Shown: positions 11,101 through 19,546, numbered from the stretch's first letter. The stretch is DNA of 64,000 nucleotides from Bacteroidaceae bacterium (GCA_017522135.1 JAFXAB010000016.1:54529-118528), one strand, 5' to 3'. The notes: a model not told the origin generated them from the letters alone. Made by a program: numbers and translations.

Positions 11101-11396
11101 ATGTACCCAAAGGCTGTGGTGAGGCTTATAGAAACGCCCCCTATTGGAGCGAATTTACCAATATCAACGAAGACTCGAGTGTAGAAGATGTTCTTTGCAA
11201 CACAACCATAAAAGTAGGTACATATAACGGCCATATAACAATCGTCGGTGCAAAAGATGACGCCGTGGTAAACATCTACTCATTGTGCGGAATGTTGCTA
11301 CACCACACCACTGTGGAGAAAGCCAACCAGATAGAATTGTCACAAGGCATATATCTTGTACAAGTAGACGGCACAACACACAAGGTTGTGATATAG
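8139..11396 (+). CDS. secreted C10 (streptopain-type) cysteine protease with repeats and T9SS sorting domain
   Basis: The 1085-residue protein has, in order: a signal peptide (1-23); an Spi/propeptide-like inhibitor region (about 24-110); a C10 peptidase domain with catalytic Cys176 in GCVAVAMTQ and catalytic His314 in GGHCWNVDGW; two copies of a composite module (about 380-620 and 630-870), each holding the EEWxVxIT / MPLGQ unit also found twice in the protein at 23989; a BspA-like leucine-rich repeat (about 918-1000, GIGKDAFYNS...LPESITEIGEEAF); and a C-terminal type A sorting domain ending QGIYLVQVDGTTHKVVI. C10 enzymes are zymogens that cleave peptide bonds outside the cell; the tail predicts export by T9SS. 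Target proteins are unknown. No clear promoter box was found in the 50-base gap upstream. Confidence 0.9.
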   Translation: MLKKLSVLILYTIASVLCTPLLAEVVSTEHARQIANTFLTLDNEWHGLTDANVHLVEHNDMPAYYVIEYTAGGWAIVSAQSTSNPIIGYNTKGEYAAPEPMKQLLDINAQAIVARAQEKTTVEHKEWKRIRERKAPQEDINTTPDVAPLIKINLDQSAPFNSYCPEIDGEKCLVGCVAVAMTQALMVQRYPHAPQGKHSYSYGESTGDGAGHSINYDKERPYDWDAMYNGNNDEIARLAFHCGVSVDMMYSLTASGTVTELVATALPRNFGYDANVIRYVKKTSDIDKWLKTILGELSEGRAVVYRGQSGSGGHCWNVDGWKQSTQMVHCNWGWGGIGNGYFNINNMTDSYQGIGFQAGHSAVVGIGAPTTTPYDVLLSNTQFLLGTEPGTVLADVKVLCGDKEAAYSYELYSRKDNDGNIVSPYKIENNQLITTETITNDNTFKYIYIKVTNTNNGKSYEKEYNIYLTSQDATDIAGTYTATATNATNEDIKEEWQINITTDENDPYKVWLQPLCYFKNLEAQHINPVYATYDATKRELTMPLGQKMFKRSGFNIVNAMSYDGKNISTTGDVVLKVYVSDTKKEISIDPLYILGAADVNKNNEWQQSLNQYRLTQEKAPLLDVELSTTDFYSDVAVGAPLADVIVTTQNPKAVISYEVFGPKDKDLNYTQSPYDIVDGTLVSTEPITDSDMFKYVTIRVTDTHTGEWINKGFYINVISLTPGTIAGEYYAYANSSFKDFPNEEWKVSITVDENDNNKLWITPVCKIHNIAVEDIKPAYATFDGVNSTIEMPLGQTLYTDNDKYNLIAATSTNSAAAPNTTGIAQMSVYKNGDAIEIAFANDYTFGVGNAVDDSWWFQALHDIVYSNREIVVYKYIYYNIINETDKQVEVTYKGVSRDHYSGEYYSLMEIPTTIEYKENSYTVTGIGKDAFYNSGELYAIALPESITEIGEEAFAMCDRLSQLDILATTPPVIYANTFDGVNRTIPVNVPKGCGEAYRNAPYWSEFTNINEDSSVEDVLCNTTIKVGTYNGHITIVGAKDDAVVNIYSLCGMLLHHTTVEKANQIELSQGIYLVQVDGTTHKVVI

Positions 11397-11423
11397 GTTC
11401 GATGCCGAACCACTAATAAATAG

Positions 11424-11460
11424 CGAGGCTGCACGTAGTTTTCAATCTTGTGCAGCCTCG
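11424..11460. terminator. shared hairpin terminator between convergent genes
   Basis: CGAGGCTGCAC at 11424-11434 pairs perfectly with GTGCAGCCTCG at 11450-11460. It lies between the plus-strand protease gene and the minus-strand radical SAM gene that converge on it. The T-runs on either side are weak, so it may act as an mRNA 3' end structure as much as a terminator. A small extra hairpin (GGTTCG/CGAACC) sits at 11396-11411. Confidence 0.6.
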
Positions 11461-11486
11461 TTGGTGTATAACGGGTAATGTGGTTA

Positions 11487-12263
11487 TCAACCGGCAATGT
11501 TGATGTCGATGCCAAGAGCTTTGACACGCTCGCCTATGGCACGCAGCTCCTCAACCGGTACTTTTTCGAGAGATTGCTCGGGTGTCTTGCGGTCGATAGA
11601 ATATATTTGTACCTGGCGAGGTCTTATGCGTTCAATAGCTTTGAGCCAATCGGCAATTTCATCCTCGGTGGTATTATCGACGCGCTGTCCGTCATGCTCA
11701 CCTCGGGTAAACATAGTCTGTACAATGCACTTACCGTCAAAACGTTCTATTGCCTTCACCACGCGCTCGGGGTCGCAATGTCCGGCAGGAACATTCATCA
11801 GGCGCATGGTGTTGGGGTGCATGGTGTCGAGTTTGAGGCAGTTGTTGTCTATCTTGCATAGAGCCCGAAATATGCCATCGTCTTCGAGACGGGTAGAGTT
11901 GGTGAGAACCGTAATTTGAGCCGAAGGGTATAGCTCGTTGCGCAAGGCTATGGTATCGTCTATAATACCTTCAAACTCGGGGTGAAGTGTAGGCTCGCCA
12001 TTGCCTGCAAAGGTTATAACGTCGAGAGGTGCATTTTCGTTACGCATCTGTGTGAGTTTGTTGCAGAGAGCTGTGCGCACCTCTTCTCGGCTATATATCT
12101 TGCGGTCGTCTCGATTGTCGGCATTATAGCCACATTCACAATAGATGCAATCATATGAGCACCACTTGCCATTGAGTGGCAGAAGGTTGACACCAAGCGA
12201 TACGCCCAAACGACGGCTGCGAATGGGGCCGAATACTATCTCGTGAAAAAGTACTGTAGACAT
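11487..12263 (-). CDS. radical SAM protein, COG0731 (wyosine-synthase-like) family
   Basis: The 258-residue protein opens with the family signature FGPIRSRRLGVSLGVN and has the CX3CX2C cluster motif as Cys35, Cys39 and Cys42 (WCSYDCIYC), which holds the [4Fe-4S] cluster that cleaves S-adenosylmethionine. GNGEPTLHPEF follows in the position expected for the SAM-contacting GGE-type motif. COG0731 proteins resemble archaeal/eukaryal Taw1/Tyw1, but bacteria do not make wyosine, so the true substrate is unknown. The gene stands alone; its promoter box is TACCTTTG at 12293-12300. Confidence 0.85.
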   Translation of the reverse strand: MSTVLFHEIVFGPIRSRRLGVSLGVNLLPLNGKWCSYDCIYCECGYNADNRDDRKIYSREEVRTALCNKLTQMRNENAPLDVITFAGNGEPTLHPEFEGIIDDTIALRNELYPSAQITVLTNSTRLEDDGIFRALCKIDNNCLKLDTMHPNTMRLMNVPAGHCDPERVVKAIERFDGKCIVQTMFTRGEHDGQRVDNTTEDEIADWLKAIERIRPRQVQIYSIDRKTPEQSLEKVPVEELRAIGERVKALGIDINIAG

Positions 12264-12292
12264 AGCGATATGTTGTTATTTTATGTTTGTAG

Positions 12293-12300
12293 CAAAGGTA
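12293..12300 (-). promoter_or_regulatory. -7 box (TACCTTTG) of the radical SAM gene
   Basis: The minus strand reads TACCTTTG, a full match to the Bacteroidota -7 consensus, 30 bases upstream of the ATG at 12263. No TTG is present at the usual 23-base distance. Confidence 0.5.
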
Positions 12301-12372
12301 AGAATTTTGAAACAATATAATGATGTCGCAAGGGCAAAATTAACATTTCATACGACACGCAGTATTCGTGTC

Positions 12373-12411
12373 GAAAAAAAAGAGGTCGAGCCACGAATAA
12401 TGACTCGACCT
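12373..12411 (-). terminator. intrinsic terminator of the M3 peptidase gene
   Basis: On the minus strand AGGTCGAG pairs with CTCGACCT (plus coordinates 12404-12411 and 12383-12390), followed by a run of eight T residues. It lies 30 bases after the stop codon at 12441. Confidence 0.8.
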
Positions 12412-12440
12412 TGTGTCTATAAGAGTAGGGTTAAAGCCTC

Positions 12441-14534
12441 TTATTTAAGACCACGACCACGAATGAGAGCTTCGGGGTTGGGCTCTGCGCCACGGAATTG
12501 GATGTAGAGTTTCATGGGATCTTCGCTTGAACCGGCCTCAAGAATGTTGGTACGGAAAGCATCGGCTGTTGCTTTGTCGAAGATACCATTCTCAACAAAT
12601 GCCTCAAAAGCGTCGGCATCAAGCACCTCAGCCCAAAGGTAGCTGTAGTAACCTACTTCATAACCACCTGAGAATACGTGGTTGAAGTGCATGCTGCGAT
12701 AGCGGTAAGTAATCTCGGCGGGGAGACCAAGCTCGGCAGCAACTTTCTTTTCAAACTCGCGAGCGTCGAAGCCTTCGTAGTTGTCCAACTCATGCATGCG
12801 CATGTCAAGAAGAGCTGCAGCTACCAACTCGGTAGTGGCAAAACCTTGGTTGAAGCTTGAAGCACGTTCCATCTTGGCAATGAGTTCGTCGGGAATTACT
12901 TCGCCTGTTTCGTAGTGGTGAGCATACATTTTCAAAACCTCGGGGTGAGTAGCCCAGTGCTCGGTAATTTGAGAGGGCAATTCAACGAAGTCGCGAGCTA
13001 CGCTTGTACCGCTGATACCATAGTAGTCGACGCGTGTGAGCATGCCATGCAAGCCATGACCAAACTCGTGGAAGAGAGTCTCAACCTCGTCGAGAGTGAG
13101 CAAAGAGGGAGTCTCAGCAGTGGGTTTGGTGAAGTTACCAACGTTGTAAACCAAAGGACGTACCTCGTTGCCATTGGCGTCAACATAAGACTCGCGGAAG
13201 TTGCTCATCCATGCACCTGAACGCTTGCTTGCGCGGGGGAAGTAGTCGCAGAAGAATACAGCGAGGTGCTTGCCTTCGGCATCAAATACCTCGTATGTGC
13301 GCACTTCGGGGTGATACAAAGGTATGTCGTTGCGCTCTTGGAAGGTGATACCATAGAGTTTCTCGGCTACCATAAATACACCATTAAGAACTTTTTCGAG
13401 CGAGAAGTAAGGTTTCAACTCATCCTCGTTGAGAGCATATTTTTCTTGACGAACTTTCTCGGCGTAGTAGGCATAGTCCCAAGGTGCAAGTTTGAAGTTG
13501 CCACCTTCACGGTCTATAATCTTTTGCATATCGGCAATCTCCTCTTTGGCGCGAGGTACTGCATATTTCCAGATGTTGAGCAAGAGGTCGTTTACAGCCT
13601 TGTCGGTCTTGGCCATACGATCGTCAAGAACAAAGTCGGCATAGGTCTTGTAACCAAGTATTTGAGCCTTTTGCAAGCGCAATTCGAGGATGCGTTTGAT
13701 ATTGGCTTTGTTATCATTCTCGTTATCGTTATCACCACGCATTACATAGGCAGTGTAGAGTTTCTCACGCAAGTCGCGGTTGTCGGCATATTGCAAGAAG
13801 GGTATGCGGCTGGGAGCTGAGAGGTTAAACAACCAACCCTCTTTGCCTTGAGTAGCAGCCTCTTCCTTGGCGGCAGCTATAGAACCTGCGGGAAGACCTG
13901 CGAGGTCGGCTTCGTCGGTAATGAGAAGTTCAAAACCGTTGTTCTCGGCCAAAACATTGTTGCCAAAGCTGAGAGAGAGCGACGACAACTCGCTGTTGAT
14001 GTTGCGCAGAGCATCTTTATCTTCGGCCGAGAGGAGTGCTCCTGAGCGAACAAAGCTGTTGTAGTATTTCTCCAAGAGACGCTCTTGAGCACGGTCGAGA
14101 TTTTCGTTGGCACGATTGTCATAAACAGCCTTGATGCGATCAAAGAGAGCTTCGTTGAGCATGATGTCGTCGCCATGAGCTGTGAGCATGGGGGTCACTT
14201 CGGCAGCAATATCGCGAAGGGTGTCGTTTGACATAGCCTCGGTGAACGAGAAGAATGTAAGCTCAACATTACGCAAGAGCATACCGCTCAAATCGAGTGC
14301 CAAGATTGTGTTCTCGAATGTGGGTGACTCGGGGTTGTTTACGATAGCCTCAATCTCGGCTTTTTGTTGTTTGATACCCTCTTCAAATGCGGGCATGTAG
14401 TGTTCGTTCTTGATTTGCTCAAAGGGGGGTACCTCAAATGGGGTGTTGTAGGCACTCAAGAACGGATTGCTTGATTGTTGTTGACATGCTGTCATCATAA
14501 GGCAGATGATTGCAGGTAAAAATAGACGTTTCAT
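12441..14534 (-). CDS. M3 family metallopeptidase lipoprotein (peptidyl-dipeptidase Dcp type)
   Basis: The 697-residue protein has a lipoprotein signal with lipobox MTAC (Cys17), so it should be anchored to a membrane on the periplasmic side. The thermolysin-like zinc motif HEFGH occupies residues 489-493, with the third zinc ligand probably Glu518 in FVELPSQ; His489 and His493 bind zinc and Glu490 activates water. Length and sequence fit Dcp/oligopeptidase A enzymes, which remove dipeptides from the C-terminus of short peptides. A lipid-anchored form fits peptide scavenging at the cell envelope. It is monocistronic with its own promoter and terminator. Confidence 0.92.
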   Translation of the reverse strand: MKRLFLPAIICLMMTACQQQSSNPFLSAYNTPFEVPPFEQIKNEHYMPAFEEGIKQQKAEIEAIVNNPESPTFENTILALDLSGMLLRNVELTFFSFTEAMSNDTLRDIAAEVTPMLTAHGDDIMLNEALFDRIKAVYDNRANENLDRAQERLLEKYYNSFVRSGALLSAEDKDALRNINSELSSLSLSFGNNVLAENNGFELLITDEADLAGLPAGSIAAAKEEAATQGKEGWLFNLSAPSRIPFLQYADNRDLREKLYTAYVMRGDNDNENDNKANIKRILELRLQKAQILGYKTYADFVLDDRMAKTDKAVNDLLLNIWKYAVPRAKEEIADMQKIIDREGGNFKLAPWDYAYYAEKVRQEKYALNEDELKPYFSLEKVLNGVFMVAEKLYGITFQERNDIPLYHPEVRTYEVFDAEGKHLAVFFCDYFPRASKRSGAWMSNFRESYVDANGNEVRPLVYNVGNFTKPTAETPSLLTLDEVETLFHEFGHGLHGMLTRVDYYGISGTSVARDFVELPSQITEHWATHPEVLKMYAHHYETGEVIPDELIAKMERASSFNQGFATTELVAAALLDMRMHELDNYEGFDAREFEKKVAAELGLPAEITYRYRSMHFNHVFSGGYEVGYYSYLWAEVLDADAFEAFVENGIFDKATADAFRTNILEAGSSEDPMKLYIQFRGAEPNPEALIRGRGLK

Positions 14535-14583
14535 TGATTATTGATTTAAAAAAATTAATATGTTCTGTGTTTTTCTTGCAGTG

Positions 14584-14613
14584 CAAAAATAAATATTTTT
14601 AAAGACATACAAA
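14584..14613 (-). promoter_or_regulatory. promoter of the M3 peptidase gene
   Basis: On the minus strand TATTTTTG (14591 to 14584) is preceded by TTTG (14613 to 14610), about 22 bases start to start. The ATG is 50 bases downstream at 14534. Confidence 0.55.
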
Positions 14614-14655
14614 ATTTTTTTGCACAAAGAATGTTGTTACCACACTAATAATGTG

Positions 14656-15801
14656 TTATTTCCACTCAAATTCGGCATAAACGGGATAGTGATCGGACGA
14701 GCGTTTTTCTATAACATTGACATATCGCGCCTCCATATCTCCTTCGTAGAAGAGGTAATCGATGCGCACCCACATACGATTGGCCAAGTAGGTATATCCG
14801 GGTCCTGTTCCCAGATCGAGATATGTGTCCCGGCGATTTTTACTCAGTACATGGTAGGAGTATGAGTTGGGAGTATCGTTTATATCGCCACACAAAATTA
14901 TATTACCTCCTATACTTCGTGCTATGGAGTCTACGGCTTCTACCTGCGATGCTCTTTGTTGGAAGGCATCAAGGAGCTTGCGGGTAAGCAGCTTTGCTTC
15001 GCCAATCTTACTATCTAAGCTATCGGGGCGGGTAGTCAATTCTACATATAGATCCTTGTCGTCTTTGGTAAAACCTATTGATTGTAGGTGGTTGTTTATG
15101 ATTGTAACTTTGTGCCCGTCAATGTCTGCTTCAAAAACGGTTGTAAAGGCGGTTTTGGTAAAGATTGTATCCGAAACCAATCGGACGGGATATTTGGAGA
15201 GTATCTGGCCTCGGCTTTGAAGTATTTGGTATGGATATAGTTGGTTGATGTGCTCTATTTGTTCGGCCGTGAATTTCAATCGTTTATTTTCCTTAAACCG
15301 TAATGACGACTTCTCCTGAATGGCAACTATATCGGCATCGGCATTGATAATATTTTGTAGTGTACGATTATAATCGATGTGGTCGTTTAACGCCTCTTTC
15401 TCAACGTCTACAAAGTGATAGGTGTTGTAGGTAAGCATCGAAAAACCCGGGCGATTGGTGAGGAGGCGATCATTGCCTCTGTTTATGGGGCAATATTGTC
15501 GCATGGCCGGTATAGATAGCAGCAATGCAACGAGCGAAACGAGCGAATATCGAGGATATATCAACAACAGCACTATGAAAAGCAATGTGGTAGATAGTGC
15601 AAATATGGGAAATGCAAGACCAAGCAGGGCCGGTATGGGTTGTACCTCAGGCGACAGATGCTCGATGTAGGCTGCTGTGACAACCACCAGCGACGATACG
15701 ATTGAGAGTGCCAATATTATCAAGGCAACTATCTTTCGTAGCGGGTTCACTCGTTTTTTTTCGGACTTATTGCGAGTCGGGGTTTTAGTTTTTTTTGGCA
15801 T
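14656..15801 (-). CDS. endonuclease/exonuclease/phosphatase (EEP) family membrane protein
   Basis: The 381-residue protein has a basic N-terminus and about three transmembrane helices in the first 100 residues (IVALIILALSIVSSLVVVTAAYI and two more), then an EEP phosphodiesterase domain from about residue 120. Visible family motifs include LTYNTYHF at the start of the fold, the metal-binding Glu in VAIQEKSS, GDINDTPNS, and the terminal catalytic SSDHYPVYAEF. EEP enzymes hydrolyse phosphodiester bonds in nucleic acids, lipids or inositol phosphates; a membrane-anchored form facing outward suggests an extracellular or lipid substrate. Its start overlaps the preceding rhomboid gene by 17 bases, so they are translationally linked. 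Confidence 0.85.
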   Translation of the reverse strand: MPKKTKTPTRNKSEKKRVNPLRKIVALIILALSIVSSLVVVTAAYIEHLSPEVQPIPALLGLAFPIFALSTTLLFIVLLLIYPRYSLVSLVALLLSIPAMRQYCPINRGNDRLLTNRPGFSMLTYNTYHFVDVEKEALNDHIDYNRTLQNIINADADIVAIQEKSSLRFKENKRLKFTAEQIEHINQLYPYQILQSRGQILSKYPVRLVSDTIFTKTAFTTVFEADIDGHKVTIINNHLQSIGFTKDDKDLYVELTTRPDSLDSKIGEAKLLTRKLLDAFQQRASQVEAVDSIARSIGGNIILCGDINDTPNSYSYHVLSKNRRDTYLDLGTGPGYTYLANRMWVRIDYLFYEGDMEARYVNVIEKRSSDHYPVYAEFEWK

Positions 15802-16714
15802 CGAATAATCGTTGTTTTTCTTCTGTGGTAAGGGCTGTGTATCCCGATTTTTTTACCTTGTCAAGTATTTTGTCTATTTCCTCAGCCTCTCTTTTCTTGC
15901 GTGACAAATACTCGCTGTCTGTTTCGGGTCGGCTGTGTGTATGGGGTGTTTTTTTGTTGTCGTAGGAGTGTGTTGAGGGCTTTTTCACATGGGGGCGGCG
16001 TATCTTGATATGGGGACGATGGCACATGGCAATAAACTTGTCCATCATTCTATTAATGGGGTGTAATATATCTTTGCCTTTGTTCCAATAGAGCGCAAAT
16101 ATCACTCCCATCAATGCCCCGCCGATGTGAGCAAAATGCCCTCCGGCGTTGCTTGATGTCATGCTCATGAAGTCTATGAGTATTGTTACAAGTGCTATAT
16201 ACTTGAGCGATACGCTACCTATAAACATCAGGTTTATCTTGTAATTGGGTGCACGCAATGTCGTGGCAAAAACAATGGCCATAATAGAGGCCGATGCACC
16301 GCACATCATACTCTCTTTGCCTGCAAAATAGGGAAAAACGTTGTACGAAAACAGATACAAAGTCGCTCCTGCCAGTCCGCCCAATACATAGAGTACACCG
16401 AGGTGTTTCTGAGAAAAATATTGTGTAAAGATGCTGCCGAACCAATAAAGCCACATCATATTGAATAGAATGTGCCATAGGTCGTAGTGGACAAACATAT
16501 AGGTAAAGATTGTCCACACACGATAGGGGAGTATATGTAGAGCCGAAGGCACCTCAATATATGACAGCCACTGCATCGTGTCGATATTAAACAGCATAAG
16601 TATTACCGACACCATGTGAACGGCAATAAACACTCCTACGTTGATGTAAATAAGACGCTTGAGTGTGGGTGCACTGTCAAATTGATATTTGAGTCTATCA
16701 ATAATACCCGCCAT
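15785..16714 (-). CDS. rhomboid family intramembrane serine protease (second of pair)
   Basis: This 309-residue protein has six or so membrane helices and the rhomboid catalytic dyad: Ser141 in CGASAS and His196 in GHFAHIGGALMG. Rhomboids cut transmembrane helices of substrate proteins within the bilayer. A WR-like element is replaced by YRVWTIFTYMFVHYDLWHILFNM, a typical L1-loop/H-N oxyanion region. A soluble, charged C-terminal tail of about 90 residues (PHIKIRRPHVKKPSTHSYDNKK...) follows the membrane core. It overlaps the upstream rhomboid and the downstream EEP gene by 17 bases each, forming a compact three-gene operon. Confidence 0.9.
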   Translation of the reverse strand: MAGIIDRLKYQFDSAPTLKRLIYINVGVFIAVHMVSVILMLFNIDTMQWLSYIEVPSALHILPYRVWTIFTYMFVHYDLWHILFNMMWLYWFGSIFTQYFSQKHLGVLYVLGGLAGATLYLFSYNVFPYFAGKESMMCGASASIMAIVFATTLRAPNYKINLMFIGSVSLKYIALVTILIDFMSMTSSNAGGHFAHIGGALMGVIFALYWNKGKDILHPINRMMDKFIAMCHRPHIKIRRPHVKKPSTHSYDNKKTPHTHSRPETDSEYLSRKKREAEEIDKILDKVKKSGYTALTTEEKQRLFDAKKN

Positions 16715-17396
16715 TGCCTATTCCTTTCTTTCGCCAATAGAGTATGAGCAACACACCCACCAACATACCTCCCAAGTGAGCAAAGTGGGCAATACCGTCG
16801 CTGGTAGCACTTACTCCCAAGAAGAGCTCGATAAGTCCGTATCCCAATACAAACCATTTGGCCTTGATGGGAACAGGAATAAACATAAGGTATAGAGGAA
16901 CATTGGGAAACAACATGCCAAATGCCAACAGGATACCAAATACAGCACCCGAAGCACCTATCGTAACAAGACCATTAAGTGACATGGAGGCTTGTTGCCA
17001 ACCATATATTTCTACAACTTGCGATATAAAACCTCCATACTCGATAAACCAAGCAAGCTCTTGTATGATACCGGCTCCCAATCCGGTGGTGATATAGTAA
17101 AACAGAAATCGTTTGCTACCCCATACTTGTTCGAGTGTACGACCAAACATGTATACCGAGAACATGTTGAAGAAAACATGTGCAAATGATGATGGGTCGT
17201 GCAAGAACATGTATGTAATAAGTTGTGCCACATTGAATTTGGAGGCTCCGAAAAGATGGAGTCCCATCCACTCAACAAGTCTGTAGCTTCCTGTTTCGGG
17301 GTTTATTCCTATGACTATTGTGGCAAACCACATCAAAACATTTATAATAAGCAGGTTCTTGGTAACCGGCGGAATTGAGTTGATAAATGACCGCAT
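16698..17396 (-). CDS. rhomboid family intramembrane serine protease (first of pair)
   Basis: The 232-residue protein has the rhomboid core with Ser149 in IGASGAVFG (the full GxSG motif) and His207 in HFAHLGGMLVG, plus the ITYMFLHDPSSFAHVFFNMFSVYMFG loop. It has no extended tail, unlike the next gene. It is the first gene of the operon rhomboid-rhomboid-EEP, preceded by a TACCTTTG box at 17465-17472. Two adjacent rhomboids with different tails suggest either different substrates or a hetero-oligomer; this is inference. Confidence 0.92.
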   Translation of the reverse strand: MRSFINSIPPVTKNLLIINVLMWFATIVIGINPETGSYRLVEWMGLHLFGASKFNVAQLITYMFLHDPSSFAHVFFNMFSVYMFGRTLEQVWGSKRFLFYYITTGLGAGIIQELAWFIEYGGFISQVVEIYGWQQASMSLNGLVTIGASGAVFGILLAFGMLFPNVPLYLMFIPVPIKAKWFVLGYGLIELFLGVSATSDGIAHFAHLGGMLVGVLLILYWRKKGIGNGGYY

Positions 17397-17464
17397 ATAA
17401 TATTCTGTTTGTTAGCAGCGTAATAGGGCTTCTACTATTTTTTATTGCAAATTCTTTGACGATG

Positions 17465-17472
17465 CAAAGGTA
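17465..17472 (-). promoter_or_regulatory. -7 box (TACCTTTG) of the rhomboid operon
   Basis: Full match to TAnnTTTG on the minus strand, 69 bases upstream of the rhomboid ATG. The 321-base divergent region 17397-17718 otherwise holds an inverted repeat at 17513-17543, a long-range inverted repeat (17421-17430 with 17596-17605) and the argS promoter; no gene was found in it. Confidence 0.5.
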
Positions 17473-17512
17473 ATAAATAATTGTTACCCAGCTTGTGATT
17501 GTATGTTTTATT

Positions 17513-17543
17513 AATAAAAACCAAGGTTTTATTGGTTTTTATT
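17513..17543. repeat. inverted repeat in the argS/rhomboid divergent region
   Basis: AATAAAAACCA (17513-17523) pairs with TGGTTTTTATT (17533-17543) around a 9-base loop. It lies between two divergent promoters rather than after a gene, so a role as an operator is as plausible as a terminator. It is AT-rich and could be fortuitous. Confidence 0.4.
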
Positions 17544-17685
17544 TGTTAAATTTAAGGGTTTCTATGGAGCAAGAACCATCCTTTTACTATCTGCAAGCCC
17601 TATTAAAACAATATATTTTATGAATTATTACGTAAGAAATAAGTTTTTCATAGAAATAAAGATAAATATATCTATGTAAATTGAT

Positions 17686-17693
17686 TATCTTTG
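17686..17693 (+). promoter_or_regulatory. -7 box (TATCTTTG) of argS
   Basis: TATCTTTG is a full match to the Bacteroidota -7 element, 25 bases before the argS ATG at 17719. No TTG occurs 23 bases upstream. Confidence 0.55.
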
Positions 17694-17718
17694 CACACTT
17701 ATTATATATACAAGAAGT

Positions 17719-19512
17719 ATGAAGATAGAACAAATTATAGCAACGGCAACAGCAAATGCTGTGAAAGCCCTCTATAACGTAGAGGCCGATGCAAATAGCT
17801 GCACGCCGCAAAAGACCAAGAAAGAGTTTGAAGGTAACCTCACAGTGGTAGTATTTCCCTTCCTGCGTGCTTCAAAGAAAGCTCCCGAAGCGACAGCCCA
17901 AGAGATAGGTGAATATTTGGTGGCCAATGAACCTGCAGTGGCCGGCTTTAATGTAATAAAGGGTTTCTTAAATCTTGTTATCGCTCCTGCTTTCTGGGCA
18001 GGTATATTGCATGCGATAGAGAGTGACCCGCAATACGGCATTACTCAGGCCACCGAAGAGTCTCCCTTGGTAATGATAGAATACTCGTCGCCCAATACCA
18101 ATAAACCCCTTCACTTGGGTCACGTACGCAACAATCTGTTGGGTTACAGCCTTTCGCGCATCATGCAAGCCAATGGCAATCGTGTAGTAAAAACCAATAT
18201 CGTAAACGATCGCGGTATTCATATCTGTAAGTCGATGCTTGCTTGGCAAAAGTGGGGTAATGCTGTTACCCCTGAGACTGCCGGTAAGAAAGGCGACCAC
18301 TTGATTGGCGATTTTTATGTTCTCTTTGACAAGCATTATAAAGCCGAGGTGGCTGCCCTCATGGAAGAAGGCAAAAGCAAGGAAGAGGCCGAGGCTGCAT
18401 CGCCCCTCATGGCCGAGGCTCGCGAAATGTTGCGCCGTTGGGAAGCCGGAGATGAAGAGGTGCGTAGCGTGTGGCGTATGATGAACCAATGGGTATATGC
18501 CGGTTTTGACGAGACATATCGTCGTATGGGTGTAGACTTTGACAAGATTTATTACGAAAGCGAAACCTATCTCGAAGGCAAAGACAAGGTACTCGAAGGT
18601 CTTGAAAAAGGTATCATGTATCGCAAAGAGGATGGCTCGGTGTGGGCCGATCTCACCGGCGAAGGCCTTGATCATAAATTGTTGTTGCGCAGTGATGGTA
18701 CGTCGGTATATATGACACAAGATATAGGTACTGCCAAATTGCGTTTTATTGACTATCCCATAGATAAGATGATATATGTGGTGGGTAACGAGCAAAACTA
18801 CCACTTCCAAGTGCTCTCTATCTTGCTCGACAAGTTGGGCTTCAAGTGGGGAAAAGACCTTGTACATTTCTCTTACGGTATGGTTGAGCTTCCCGAAGGC
18901 AAAATGAAGAGTCGCGAAGGTACAGTAGTAGATGCCGATGACTTGATGGATGAAATGGAAGCAACCGCCCGTGAAACATCGGCCGAATTGGGCAAACTTG
19001 AAGGTTGTACTGTTGAGGAGGCGCGCGAAATATCGCGTATTGTAGGTATGGGTGCGCTCAAGTACTTTATTCTCAAGGTAGACCCTCGCAAGAATATGAC
19101 ATTCAACCCCAAAGAGAGTATCGACTTTAATGGCAATACAGGTCCTTTCATTCAATACACTTATGCACGTATACGCTCGGTAATGCGTAAAGCTGCCGAT
19201 GCGGGCATCGAGTATGGCAAGATAGATATGACAAATGTTGTTCCGGCCGAAAAAGAGATAGACCTCATACAACGCTTGGCGTCATATCCTGCCACTGTTG
19301 CCGAGGCCGGTCGCTTATATAGCCCCGCTCAGATAGCCAACTATGTATATGATCTTGTAAAAGAGTACAACCAATTCTATCATGATTTCTCTATCCTGAA
19401 GGAGGAGAATGAGGCTGTTCGTGCTTTCCGTTTGATGCTCTCGGCCAATGTTGCAAAGGTGATAGCTTCGGGTATGCATCTGTTGGGTATTGATGTACCG
19501 GAGCGTATGTAA
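17719..19512 (+). CDS. argS: arginine--tRNA ligase
   Basis: This 597-residue class I synthetase attaches arginine to tRNA-Arg. It carries the N-terminal Add-1 domain (about 1-110), the HIGH-type motif HLGH at residues 132-135 within SSPNTNKPLHLGHVRNN, which is the ArgRS signature, and the C-terminal anticodon-binding DALR region near FIQYTYARIRSV. The KMSKS position is occupied by GKMKSREGTVV, as is common in ArgRS. Length is normal for the family. It has its own promoter and is followed after 34 bases by a thioredoxin lipoprotein gene. Confidence 0.97.
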   Translation: MKIEQIIATATANAVKALYNVEADANSCTPQKTKKEFEGNLTVVVFPFLRASKKAPEATAQEIGEYLVANEPAVAGFNVIKGFLNLVIAPAFWAGILHAIESDPQYGITQATEESPLVMIEYSSPNTNKPLHLGHVRNNLLGYSLSRIMQANGNRVVKTNIVNDRGIHICKSMLAWQKWGNAVTPETAGKKGDHLIGDFYVLFDKHYKAEVAALMEEGKSKEEAEAASPLMAEAREMLRRWEAGDEEVRSVWRMMNQWVYAGFDETYRRMGVDFDKIYYESETYLEGKDKVLEGLEKGIMYRKEDGSVWADLTGEGLDHKLLLRSDGTSVYMTQDIGTAKLRFIDYPIDKMIYVVGNEQNYHFQVLSILLDKLGFKWGKDLVHFSYGMVELPEGKMKSREGTVVDADDLMDEMEATARETSAELGKLEGCTVEEAREISRIVGMGALKYFILKVDPRKNMTFNPKESIDFNGNTGPFIQYTYARIRSVMRKAADAGIEYGKIDMTNVVPAEKEIDLIQRLASYPATVAEAGRLYSPAQIANYVYDLVKEYNQFYHDFSILKEENEAVRAFRLMLSANVAKVIASGMHLLGIDVPERM

Positions 19513-19546
19513 TTGTAAAGAAGTAAAAATCTAAAAATAAAAAAAC

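Noticed and set aside
17968..19272. Long minus-strand open frame (434 residues) inside argS
   Set aside because: Antisense to a well-supported synthetase gene, with no recognisable motif and composition unlike its neighbours.
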